Positions 20,241 through 30,232 of a stretch of 64,000 nucleotides of DNA are shown piece by piece. The stretch spans positions 372,001 to 436,000 of the forward strand of contig NC_134930.1 in assembly GCF_051020765.1 (NCBI RefSeq), in the 5' to 3' direction. Both the position numbers and the translations under genes were made by a program. Source of the DNA: Lasioglossum baleicum. Lineage: Eukaryota; Arthropoda; Insecta; Hymenoptera; Halictidae. Numbering within the stretch: position 1 is the first letter of the stretch; the number at the start of each line of letters is the position of its first letter. The notes beneath the pieces are model-generated. The model ran no database searches. It saw only the letters and a program-made list of their open reading frames with translations, and had not been told where the DNA came from.

Positions 20241-23200
20241 ACTTCGATCGCGCTCACCGTACAGGCGACACGATGAGCGAAAACAAAGAAGTTCGCCAAA
20301 GAACTGTCCGCTTCGAGGAAAAACCCTCATCAAGGAAGCTCCAGCACCACGAATCAAAATCAAAATCCCAGAACTGGAATCAGGCACGGGAGAATTTCTA
20401 ATTGATGGTGGAGCATCCGTAAATTTAGTAGTTCTTGACGTTTTAGGAGAAGGAGCAGAAATTGTTTCACGCGAAGAAATTGAAATAACTGGTCTTACTA
20501 CAAATCCAATTCGCACTCTAGGAACTACGATACTTCACATACACGAAGCTCCTGCGTTTTTCTACGTAGTGAAGCGCCTTGCAATAGAAGCAGATGGACT
20601 TATAGGAAGCCCATTTTTAAAACAGGAAGAAGCAGAAATTTCTTATTACCATGGGACACTGGTATTAAAAAATAAGCCCATCAGGCCTATTCGATTTTCA
20701 AATTACCAGCAGGACTCAGATGTACGGACCAAACATCGCATCGATGCCCGAACATCTCAACAGATTGCCATAAGAATAGCTAATCCAAGGATAAAAGAAG
20801 GCTATTTACCACGCATAAAAACACACAAACAACTCTACATAGGAGAAGCCGCCGTCCTGAACGACGGAGGAAAATGTCATGTTATGGCAACCAACACTAG
20901 CGAGGAAGCCATAGACGTAGAAATAGAGCCACAAATCGTGGAACCTTACGGCATTTTGAGCACATCAGATGAAGATATTTATTCAGAGGTACGTCAACAT
21001 TGTAATTTCAAAACTAGAGAAGATAGGATACAGGGAATCTCCGAAACGCTAAATTTGAGTCACCTGAACAAAGAAGAACGGTGTAGCATCACCGCATTGA
21101 TAAAGGAATTTCCCGATCGATTTTATCTCCCCGGAGATAAATTAGGGAAGGCATCTGATTTCAAGCACTCCTTACATACAACTGATGAGATTCCGATTAA
21201 CACGAGACAGTATCGCTACCCTCCTGTACACCAAGAGGAAATAAAAAAGCAAATCAATGGCTTATTATCCGATGGTATTATTACTCCGTCGAAATCTCCG
21301 TACAATTCACCCTTGTGGATTGTACCCAAAAAACCAGATGCGCAAGGAAACAAACGTTGGCGCATGGTAATAGATTTTCGTGCGCTTAACGAGAAGACCA
21401 TTTCCGATAAATATCCACTGCCTCAAATTACGGAAATATTGGATCGTCTCGGAGGAGCCAAATACTTCTCCGTTTTCGATCTTGCCAGTGGGTTCCACCA
21501 AATAGAAATGGATCCGAAAGACAGACAGAAGACAGCTTTCACCACCCCTAATGGACATTATGAATTTTCACGAATGCCGTTTGGTTTGAAAAATGCACCA
21601 CCTACTTTTCAACGCCTCATGGATCAGGTATTAACTGGACTCCAGGGAACGGACGTTTTCATTTACCTGGATGATATCGTGGTTTACGCTGCGTCATTAC
21701 ACGAACACAACATTAAAGTCAGGAAATTATTAAACCGTTTGCGAGAACATGGTTTAACTCTTCAAACCAATAAATGCGAATTCTTACGAAAAGAAGTTGC
21801 ATACCTTGGACATATTATTTCAAGACAGGGAGTAAAACCTGATCCCCGAAAATTAAAGGCTGTCAAGGATTTCCCAACGCCTACCTCACAGAAAAATATA
21901 CAACAGTTTTTGGGTTTAGTAGGATATTACCGAAGATTCGTACCAGATTTCACTACAAAAGCAAAATCTTTAATTGACCTTCTAGGAAAGGGCAAAAAAT
22001 TCAAATGGACTGAAGAACAGGAAAACAGTTTTAAGCAGTTACGTGAAGAACTCTGTCGAGAGCCTATTTTACAATATCCAGATTTTAGCAAACCATTCGT
22101 CGTTACAACAGACGCCTCCGAATATGCCGTTGGAGCCGTGCTTAGTCAAGGTGAAATAGGAAATGATCTGCCAATTGCTTATGCATCGCGCAGCCTCAAC
22201 AAAGCAGAGAGAAATTATTCAGCCACGGAAAAAGAATGTTTAGCAATGGTATACGCCGTCAAATATTTCCGACCGTATGTGTACGGAACAAAATTCACAT
22301 TGGTTACAGATCATCGACCATTAGTTTGGCTGCATTCTGTGAAAGATCCGACATCAAGACTCATGAAATGGAAGCTCCGACTATTAGAATATGATTATCA
22401 GGTTGTCCATAAATCTGGAAAAACAAATAAGAATGCTGATGCATTATCACGTAATCCTACTTCCACCTGTTTACCACTCATCCCGAGGGAAGTCAAAGAC
22501 CCCGATTTTAAAATCCAAATACCGAAAACAGCTGTCGACGCTGTTTCAATAGGACAACGCGTCAGACAACTACATCGAGACCGAGAAAAACGGCCGAAAT
22601 ATCAACAAACAAGCAGCAGTTCAGATGAGACGGAACAACCCGCCCTGGGGAAGGTTCAACACTCACCAATTATTAACATAAATAGAACTCTTCCGAGTTT
22701 ATCTAAAGAGATAGTGATGCCAGACGAAGATCAGGACAATGCACATCATTTTTTACCCGCAGCAAACTCCACTGAAATTTTTTCTACGGATAAGAATACG
22801 AGCTTATCTGGTGATCTGATTTCGTTTGAGGAGCCACTGGAAAACACCGTTATAGAGAATAGGAACAATTTACAGTTGGATGTACCCAACATACCGCAGG
22901 TACCATTTCCCGAAATAGGTGGAATTTTGCAACGCAACGTAATTCGATTTCCAAACAATATAATACGCGAAGCAAGGGCACGGCAACTGCCTGATCGCAC
23001 AGCCGACCCTTACCCATTCTTTGACGCCGATACCGATGATGGTTCTTCTACCGAAACTGACCTGGAAGCGCCGCCGGAACCGAAACAGAGGATTAGCATT
23101 TCTTCAAACACCCTTACCGCAAAGGAAGACCATTATGTACATTTCATATCAGCTGATCGCAACCTAATAACCCCCGTAGGAAAACTGTTACTGGACACGG

Positions 23201-23751
23201 GATTGATAAATAAGCAAGAACTTTTAGCTGCACGACCGAAAAAGGGACAGGTCATAATTTCAAACAATGGGTTATTTAAAACCTTCAGCATTGTAATTTC
23301 CGATAACTTCTATGATAAACCAAAAGGATTGGATATAATTAATGGATTGAAAACTCTTCAATCTGCTTTAGAACAAAATAGGAGCAAATCTTTCCGAATA
23401 TCCGCCACCGGAGATCATCATAAATCATCGCCTGATGAACTTTTCAAAGCGTTAAAAGAAGTCTTTACAGATTCAACTTATCAAATTACAATATGTAACT
23501 GTGTTATTACTACACCTTCCGTAGAAGACAGGCAGGAAATCATCCATGAAGCACATGATAGCCTAATACGAGGGCATAAAGGAGTTACAAAAACCTACAA
23601 TCGCATTCGATCAAGATTTCATTGGCCACACATGCGCAACGAAATTCAGGATTACATCCGAAAATGCAAAAGTTGTCAGGAGCAAAAATTAGTCAGAACG
23701 AAAACTCGTCAACCTATGTTGATCACTGACACACCGTTGGAACTCTTATGA
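20179..23751 (+). CDS. Gypsy Pol: protease, reverse transcriptase, RNase H, integrase zinc finger
   Basis: The frame runs 1190 codons without interruption. The aspartic protease is at about residue 72 (FLIDGGAS; DGGA instead of the common DTGA/DSGA, catalytic Asp kept). Reverse transcriptase follows, with FRALNEKT, FDLASGFHQI and FIYLDDIVV (catalytic YLDD about 495-498). RNase H has TTDASEYAVGAVLSQ near residue 640. After a long acidic linker (about 780-1010) comes the integrase HHCC zinc finger (HEAHDSLIRGHKG ... CKSC, about 1122-1170). The frame then stops: the catalytic core of integrase is missing its first part. The start used is the first ATG of the frame, but natural expression is probably by frameshift from gag. 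Confidence 0.9.
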   Translation: MENAIPKRFARFVRGIEQIFKLRSRSPYRRHDERKQRSSPKNCPLRGKTLIKEAPAPRIKIKIPELESGTGEFLIDGGASVNLVVLDVLGEGAEIVSREEIEITGLTTNPIRTLGTTILHIHEAPAFFYVVKRLAIEADGLIGSPFLKQEEAEISYYHGTLVLKNKPIRPIRFSNYQQDSDVRTKHRIDARTSQQIAIRIANPRIKEGYLPRIKTHKQLYIGEAAVLNDGGKCHVMATNTSEEAIDVEIEPQIVEPYGILSTSDEDIYSEVRQHCNFKTREDRIQGISETLNLSHLNKEERCSITALIKEFPDRFYLPGDKLGKASDFKHSLHTTDEIPINTRQYRYPPVHQEEIKKQINGLLSDGIITPSKSPYNSPLWIVPKKPDAQGNKRWRMVIDFRALNEKTISDKYPLPQITEILDRLGGAKYFSVFDLASGFHQIEMDPKDRQKTAFTTPNGHYEFSRMPFGLKNAPPTFQRLMDQVLTGLQGTDVFIYLDDIVVYAASLHEHNIKVRKLLNRLREHGLTLQTNKCEFLRKEVAYLGHIISRQGVKPDPRKLKAVKDFPTPTSQKNIQQFLGLVGYYRRFVPDFTTKAKSLIDLLGKGKKFKWTEEQENSFKQLREELCREPILQYPDFSKPFVVTTDASEYAVGAVLSQGEIGNDLPIAYASRSLNKAERNYSATEKECLAMVYAVKYFRPYVYGTKFTLVTDHRPLVWLHSVKDPTSRLMKWKLRLLEYDYQVVHKSGKTNKNADALSRNPTSTCLPLIPREVKDPDFKIQIPKTAVDAVSIGQRVRQLHRDREKRPKYQQTSSSSDETEQPALGKVQHSPIININRTLPSLSKEIVMPDEDQDNAHHFLPAANSTEIFSTDKNTSLSGDLISFEEPLENTVIENRNNLQLDVPNIPQVPFPEIGGILQRNVIRFPNNIIREARARQLPDRTADPYPFFDADTDDGSSTETDLEAPPEPKQRISISSNTLTAKEDHYVHFISADRNLITPVGKLLLDTGLINKQELLAARPKKGQVIISNNGLFKTFSIVISDNFYDKPKGLDIINGLKTLQSALEQNRSKSFRISATGDHHKSSPDELFKALKEVFTDSTYQITICNCVITTPSVEDRQEIIHEAHDSLIRGHKGVTKTYNRIRSRFHWPHMRNEIQDYIRKCKSCQEQKLVRTKTRQPMLITDTPLELL

Positions 23752-24104
23752 CAAATCTGTCAGAAATATTCAAGATTAAACAAATCACCACCTCCGGATA
23801 CCGACCACAAACTAATGGATCATTGGAGCGAAGCCATATTGTTCTTACAGAATACCTCAAACACTATATGGAGAACTACGAGGATTGGGATTTATTAATT
23901 CCGTTTGCAATGTTCTCTTATAATACGTCTGTTCATGAAGCTACCAACTTCACACCATATGAATTAATTTTTGGTAAACAGGCTCGAGAGCCAACCTCAT
24001 TTCCAACCGGTACAATTTTGAAGACATATGGAGACTATTTATCGGAGCTAATAACAAATATAGTCCGAATCCGTAATATAGCAGCAAATGGAAACCATGC
24101 ATAA
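23748..24104 (+). pseudogene. Gypsy integrase C-terminal part, deleted core
   Basis: This frame gives YRPQTNGSLERSH, the region around the catalytic glutamate of a DDE integrase, then FSYNTSVHEATNFTPYELIFG. The part that should contain the two catalytic aspartates (roughly 70-90 residues in related elements) is absent between the pol frame and this one, and the frame is shifted. The protein also ends early, without the usual C-terminal domain. This copy could move only if integrase were supplied by another element. Confidence 0.85.
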
Positions 24105-24339
24105 CGATCTTCTAAGGAGCAGGACTACCTCCACCGACAGCAGTCTCTACCTGAGCACCACCTAGCAATAAGTACACTTACACCTACACTACACTCGTTA
24201 AAAATTTTTTCTCTTCAGTTTATTTTTTTTTCTCTCCACTTTTTTCTTTTTTTTTTCTTAAAGTCTATTGTATCTAGGACGTTTCCTTCCTGATGAGAAA
24301 GCCTCACGGGAACCGCGATGTTTCTTCTTGGTGGGGAGA
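24105..24339 (+). other. Gypsy 3' untranslated region with polypurine tract
   Basis: This is non-coding sequence with T-rich runs. A purine-rich GGTGGGGAGA immediately precedes the 3' LTR (24331-24339) and is the likely plus-strand primer. Confidence 0.7.
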
Positions 24340-24540
24340 TGTTACGGATGACGAACAGGTGTTCAATATCATCTCTGGCAGGAACCGTCCTAGATAAACG
24401 AACAGAGTTTTTCCCTAGATAAATCTACATAATTGTTTAGGTTAGTTTAGGGCCCAAACGTACGCACGACCAACTGGTCGTTGACAAAATACGAATGTTC
24501 ACTTGAAGGGTACTGACAAGTACCACCCGTCATTGCAGGG

Positions 24541-24548
24541 CTATATAA
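24541..24548 (+). promoter_or_regulatory. TATA box in the 3' LTR
   Basis: CTATATAAG lies about 200 bases into the LTR, the only strong TATA-like sequence there. The equivalent site in the 5' LTR received the hAT-like insertion. Confidence 0.65.
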
Positions 24549-25024
24549 GCCCTTACATTTCTACTCTCGTGGGCTAGTACTGTCGTAATCACGAATAGTG
24601 TCGCGTCGTGCTGCATCTCGGAAGTCAACTACCAGTGAGATCGGACGTTCGTTCCTTTTGAATCAAAGTTTAACCGTACAGATTCCGCGAGTTCGGTCCA
24701 AAATCTGTTAGGCAGTGACAAGGTTGCTCCGAGTCCTCCGCATTGCCAGTGCGTCAACACCGTGCGTCTTAGCTTAGGTAATATCACCTTTCAATTTCTT
24801 TCCTATTCTAAATTCAGTTCATTCGCGACACAAATACACTTGTAGAACGAAACTCTATAGTAAGAATATATTTGTCTTCTTTGATAATTAACTCAAATTC
24901 ATTAAACCCATAATTATCGTTCAATATCCTAACCAAGTAATTGAACGTCCCCACATGATACAATCTTACCGCTCGGATTGTATCAATTAAATTATACTAG
25001 TTACGAGGCTTACTAATTATCCTA

Positions 25025-25318
25025 GCAATTCCCTGATTAACCATCAGGTTCTTTCGCGACATTCCAATTGTCCGAACAGAGATTTATCCAACCTAGCGGC
25101 TCCCCAGTTTCGCATTGGGTTCGTCCGCATCCTAACAGCTCCCTGATTTCGCATCAGGTTCGTCTGTGCTATTATACAACCTCCTAGCAGCTCCCCGGTT
25201 TTGCATCGGGTTCGTCTGCGTTTGACTCCATTCCTAGAGGCTCCCTGACTTCGCGTCAGGTTCGTCCTCGCTGTCAATAACCCTAGCGGCTCCCCAATTT
25301 CTCATTGGGTTCGTCCGC
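25025..25318 (+). other. Stem-loop array (3' LTR copy)
   Basis: The same six 33-nt units occur 6440 bases downstream of the 5' copy, with identical stem sequences. Because the two LTRs derive from one template, this is not an independent observation of covariation; the evidence comes from comparing units within one LTR. Confidence 0.85.
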
Positions 25319-25406
25319 GTTCCTTAACTAACAAATTTATACCATATTCCTAGGGTAATAACCCTTCGCCGGCCACTCGTGCTGCTCGCGGCCCTGTCTC
25401 GTAACA

Positions 25407-25725
25407 AGATGGTCAGAAGTATCCAACCAAATTTGTTTTTAGTCACGTCATGTTCAACAGAAAATTATGAAAAAATTCATGAATATTCTATCGAATAGCA
25501 TACACGACTGAGATTTTTTCAAAAATGAAGGATTGTTCAGTCCATGAGCAATGGCGGCGCCAATAGGCGTTAAGCAGAATTAGAGATCCGGCTTCAGGCA
25601 CGCGTCCCTTTGCCTACCGCGCCCATGGGATATGATCCCGCCATTCTGTCTCAGTCCGTTGATAGCAGTTCATAGACATGTATCAATTACTTAAGCCATT
25701 TGTATTACATTATATATATATACCT
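25407..25725. other. Right flank of the gypsy insertion
   Basis: To about 25530 this is the continuation of the target repeat (see 4541-4800). The rest is unassigned and has no recognisable gene. Confidence 0.5.
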
Positions 25726-26036
25726 AATTACACTGTCCAACAAATTTCAACTTTTTTTGTGATTTCAATATACTGTTGGGTCCTTCTTATAGAGTTTTTT
25801 GCGCTGATTCCGAATCTGGTTTTAATTTTTTTCCTATACGTCCAGTTTTTGAAAATCATGGCTTTGAAAAAAAAACATATTTTTCAACTTTAAACAAATA
25901 TTGTGATGTTATTATAAAAGATATTGAATTGTTGTTTACGGCAAACGATTCTGTAGACTTTCCCGAATACAGTGATATCCAATATTAATACATTATGATT
26001 GTTTAAACATGTTTAAACAATGATTAAAGACGGAGA
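25726..26036. repeat. Dispersed repeat, inverted copy of 1296-1602
   Basis: It aligns as reverse complement to 1296-1602 throughout. Peptides such as FFALIPN are readable in both copies, but frames are not shared intact, so it is treated as a transposon fragment of unknown family. Confidence 0.65.
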
Positions 26037-26557
26037 TGCACCACTTTTGCACCAATTTTTGCGGATATTTTCGAATTTATCTCAAAAAATAAGGGTCCAG
26101 CGAAAAATTGAACTATACCACGCGAAAGAGCAGACTTTTATCTTGAGAAACCCCCTGTGAAGTTTGCATGGTCGACGTTTTTACCGAACCAGAAAGCAAA
26201 ATATCTTCGCCCGACATGCGTTGACGCCAGTGGTGCTCTTTCACTAGCGCGGTCGTTCGTCGGGATACGGCGCGGCGCGCTGCGGTGAAACGGCGCGTGG
26301 CTATAAGCGCGCAATTATGTCAGCTTACTTAAATGTAATATTTTATTAAATGTGTTATACTATTGTTATTTATTATTTATTAGTATATTTATTCTGTATA
26401 CATTATTTTATGTATTTTTTAATGTTAGTCTCCCGTTTATAGTATATTTAATACAAAAAATACCTTTTGTAACAAAAAAATAATTTATTCACACACTACA
26501 CTATTACACTATTTACAATGCTAATATATATGTGTACACTATTCTACTGTTGATGCT

Positions 26558-27022
26558 TTAGAAATGATCACGATCGATGAAGATAAACAATTTCTTCTGA
26601 ACCAAAGAAAAAAAGGACGACCAGGATCGATGATTGTAGGAGATCGAAGCATCAATATGTGCGATATCGAAAAGATCATCTAAATGATCAACAAACTGTA
26701 GTTCCTTGTTATCTTGTAGCTGCGATCGTCGTGTAGAATGCTTTTGTAACAGCCTCCACTTCTGGTATAAGGATTCCAATTTCTCGATACTGTGATGGCT
26801 TTGCCTGAATGGAATTTTTGCCTTTTCCCACAACACTTCCACTTCTTTCACAGCAAGATATGAGCTAGATCGAAGGTTCAATTTCACTTTCCGTAAATTG
26901 TAAAACAAAACTCTTAAAACATGTCCTATCGATGGCAACTTAGCGCCTACAATTTGACTTTCGTCATGTTCTAATAAGAACAGGTTTCCGTGATTTCTAC
27001 TCTCCATTGGACTTCTGTGCAC
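26558..27022 (-). pseudogene. N-terminal fragment of a multicopy gene family of unknown function
   Basis: The frame gives a 154-residue segment with LPSIGHVLRVLFYNLRKVK, AVKEVEVLWEKAKIP and FVDHLDDLFDIAHIDA. I recognise this pattern from large, uncharacterised, transposon-like protein families in arthropods; no catalytic motif is visible. The nominal first codon is GTG, with an in-frame ATG at 27007, and the C-terminal residues look frameshifted, so it is a remnant. The fragment at 41516-42400 looks like the C-terminal part of the same family. Function is unknown. Confidence 0.5.
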
Positions 27023-29950
27023 TGTTCGGTGGTTAAATCAGCTATGACTGATGATCCGTTTTCGGACGGGCTTTTATACAATTTTGTCTGGGTCCGGAAA
27101 GGGCCTAATAGTCGCGAAGGAACGCGGACCTTGGAGAGTGCCCCTCGTGTCGCGAAGCGATGTAGCGTCTCTGATTGGCACGCCCTTGTGTCAGAAAAAC
27201 AGGGGTAGACTAACGGGAAATTGTCCTGGAGGATGCACGTGTACTAAACGTCCCTCGTACGTGACCGTCGTGGGTCCAGTGTTCAGTACGGAGAGTTGTA
27301 AACGGGTCCTCTGCCCCTCGCTACCCTCATTTGAGGGGTCCTAATCCCGGCGAAATGTTTTATAGCGTTTTATGTTAATGGACGGCATCGAGGGTACCCA
27401 GTACCCAGGTACGGAACTGTACCTGGTTTCTGCCTTGCGAAAGTGGTTTTCAGCTCATATTTTGCAAACCAAAGCCAGTTGACAAGAAATTGTGGTAGCA
27501 GAAATAGTTTTACTTAATAATTTTACTTAACAGTTGACAAAAGTACTTCGTAATGCAAAGTACAAGTTGATTTTGTTTATTGTTCAATGCCAATGTAGCT
27601 AAACTGTCACTTTAGGCTTCTTAAAGTCTTGTTTCAGTACAGGTATAAATAAAATGTAATACATGGAAATGTTTAAATATCTCTGTTATATGTGATTGTA
27701 CGAAAAAATGTCAGAGGAGAAATTTGCATTGTTCAATAAGGTAAATATAATGGCAAAATAAAAAAATTTTTTGGAAATCATATTTTTGAAATTTCAAGGT
27801 CATTGTTATTATTATTTAAAGGAAGTCATATAATTTTTCCATATTCCTATTCAGAAAAAAAGACAAATCCAACGATGTGCCATGTTCCATAGTTGAGGTG
27901 AATTTCACAATTTTCAAAATTTTCAGTCGCTTTGCGGCACGTGATCCTTTTTTTCGATCGATCTCAAACTTTGCACAAATTTTTTTCTCACCTAAAGGAA
28001 CAATTCTGGGGGTGCGGTGCTTTGTATCTCGATAAAAAATTTTCACAGGTATAGCTTTGGACCACCCTAGTGCATACGGATGCTAGCTTGTACGGACGAT
28101 TCTTCTCGCACGCGTCGAAGATTTCCGTTCCCAGAAATCACACGACCTCAAGATGTCCGTTCCGTCTGTGAGCGAGTCTCGCGACGTAAATCAGGTTCAA
28201 TAAAGTGCAGTGTTTCAATATTAAAGGATTACTAGTTCTTTACATTCTCCTCATTCCCCTCAGTAAACTTGTACTCTCTGTAAACTCGTAGTGCGTGTGT
28301 ATGATATTGTAATAAGTGCTATAACGGTTGTTTCAGTATATTAGGTACGGTGTTATGAACAATTATAGTGCATAATAAGGATTTGTGGATATGTGTGAGA
28401 AGAATTTAAAAGTGAAAGGGCATTGACCCCTTCTACTCGATACTTCCATAGGGCGGATATTAGAAATGCCCTTGTGGATTTTAACGAGTAGGTAGGTTCA
28501 GTGTCATCCAACGATTTTTTAAACATTTTCACCTCGCTGGGGCCCCAAATGAGAACCAAGGTATGCATGCGTTTGTCACTTGATACGAGACTGTCGCGCG
28601 CCTGTGTGACGTACGCAACGTATACTTTTGTTAGAACTGTTGCAGCATTTTAGGCGGATTTTTAATTGTTAATAACTAAATAACGAAGCCGAAATCGCAA
28701 TTCTTTTATTCTTCATTTTCGTCTTACATTATCGTCGAGAACCACCCCTTAAATTTTCTCCCACCTGTTGGTAAACACCCTGTATAAGTACTCGTAACAT
28801 TTAATTGGGCCGCCCTTTACCGTACCGTTAGAAGTAGTGCAATATAATTAGCTATTAGAATAGACTTCTCTAGTCCTTCCCATTAGACTAAGATTCAACA
28901 CCTCTGTCACTCACGCACACTCACACACTCATCATCATTAGATACTGTACCGGTTTTTTTAAAAAATTCTTTTTTACCTGTATTAAACTTAACGAGCGAC
29001 AAGACTTATGACTTATGTATAAGCGTCGATTTAACCCCTACTGTATTACCTCTATTATTATAGTCATGAAGCGATGAATCAAATATGTTCCTGCTTTACC
29101 AAAGTTAGATATCCTAAGGTAGTTTTTAGTATTTTTATTTGCGCCTGCTGTAAATATTGTAAATAACAAGCAAATAAAAACTTAAAAAAAAAAGTTCCAG
29201 CGAAGGTAGTGGCGGTAGGCTACGAAACGCCATTGTCAGTTTGGTCGACAAAGTGTCAACACGTCCCTGGTGACGTCACTTCCCGCGAGCTGATGTCACT
29301 TCCTCATGACCTCCCAAAAAATTGGTGTGAGGGGGTAAAGAAAATCGGTCGGGGGTTGGCAGTTGCAGGGGGGGGGTCATGGACACCCCGAGAGCTAGGG
29401 GAACCCCCTCCATCTATTGGGGGAACCACCCTGGTCCAGAACCGGCATTACCTTACTACTATCTATGACCTTGAAATCTTGTAAAAAATGACCTTGAAAT
29501 TTTTTTCTCTTACACCGTTACATGTGGCCCTTCAAACAGTGTAACTTTGTTCTGAGAAGTTTTTTTGTACAACGAAAAGTAACGGAGATATTTAGGTGTT
29601 CTCTTTCTTCGGACTCACTCTGTATAATGAAAATTTTGGAAAAATTGTGTTGTTAGTTTGAATTACAAAAAAACTATTGACTTAGGATGCAAAAGGTAGG
29701 TCATTCCATTTCAAAAAATGAAGGTAGCCTTGAAATCTCCGAAACGCCTCCGCCTATAAAAAGTCCTTGAAGCCATTTAAATTCTATGGTTTAGAATTTT
29801 AATTAATCGTTAGTTAGCTAGTAATAGTAAAATAGTAAAATAGTAATCGAGTTAGCTAGGACACCCTGTATAACTTATGTGGATATATCAAACACAGTTC
29901 CTAAATTTTCGTTACAAGCATAAATAAAAAAAGTTGTGGGAAGCAACTTT
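27023..29950. other. Spacer, repeats, no gene recognised
   Basis: Positions 27850-28075 resemble 13570-13800. CACCCTGTATAA-type MITE ends occur at 28785 and 29868, and TTTCAAAAAATGAAGGT at 29710 belongs to the motif shared by the foldback families. GC-rich blocks at 27070-27340 and 29190-29440 show no domain in any frame. The 29880-29950 flank is the repeat into which the copia element inserted. Confidence 0.45.
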
Positions 29951-30216
29951 TGTGGAGACACGAGGAATGGATTAAGACAAAGAATCAACTCCCGATGAAA
30001 CACAACTTAATATTTATTAACTAATAATGAAACATGGAACACTCTCTGGATGCATATGTATCTCATCCGCCACACTCAGCTCGGGACGACGCTTCCAAGC
30101 GTACCAATCGTCTCACGCATAACACACTGCGTCGCTACCAACCTCAAATATCTTTCGATCGATTTATAGATCGATATAACCTAACACTCTGTTCTATCAA
30201 TAAAAACAACCTCACA
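29951..30216 (-). repeat. 3' LTR of the copia element
   Basis: It starts TGTGGAGACACG and ends CCTCACA on the plus strand. The adjacent 30217-30228 read on the minus strand is the purine-rich AAGAGAGTGAG, the probable polypurine tract. Confidence 0.95.
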
Positions 30217-30232
30217 CTCACTCTCTTTGGTT

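Larger units (their letters stand above)
15429..25406 (+). mobile_element. Ty3/gypsy LTR retrotransposon, defective, 5' LTR interrupted
   Basis: Two LTRs beginning TGTTACGG and ending CGTAACA flank a gag-pol region. The 4-bp target duplication AGAT lies at 15425-15428 and 25407-25410. Removing the nested hAT-like insertion and its 8-bp duplication makes the 5' LTR 1067 bp, exactly the length of the 3' LTR. I count about six substitutions between them, so insertion is fairly recent. Gag and most of pol are open, but the integrase has an internal deletion. No envelope gene is present. The insertion target is a repeat whose empty form is at 4541-4800. Confidence 0.95.
24340..25406 (+). repeat. 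3' LTR of the gypsy element (intact)
   Basis: It runs 1067 bp from TGTTACGG to CGTAACA. It shows the uninterrupted TATA box (24541-24548) and the six-unit stem-loop array. About six single-base differences from the 5' LTR were found by eye. Confidence 0.95.
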
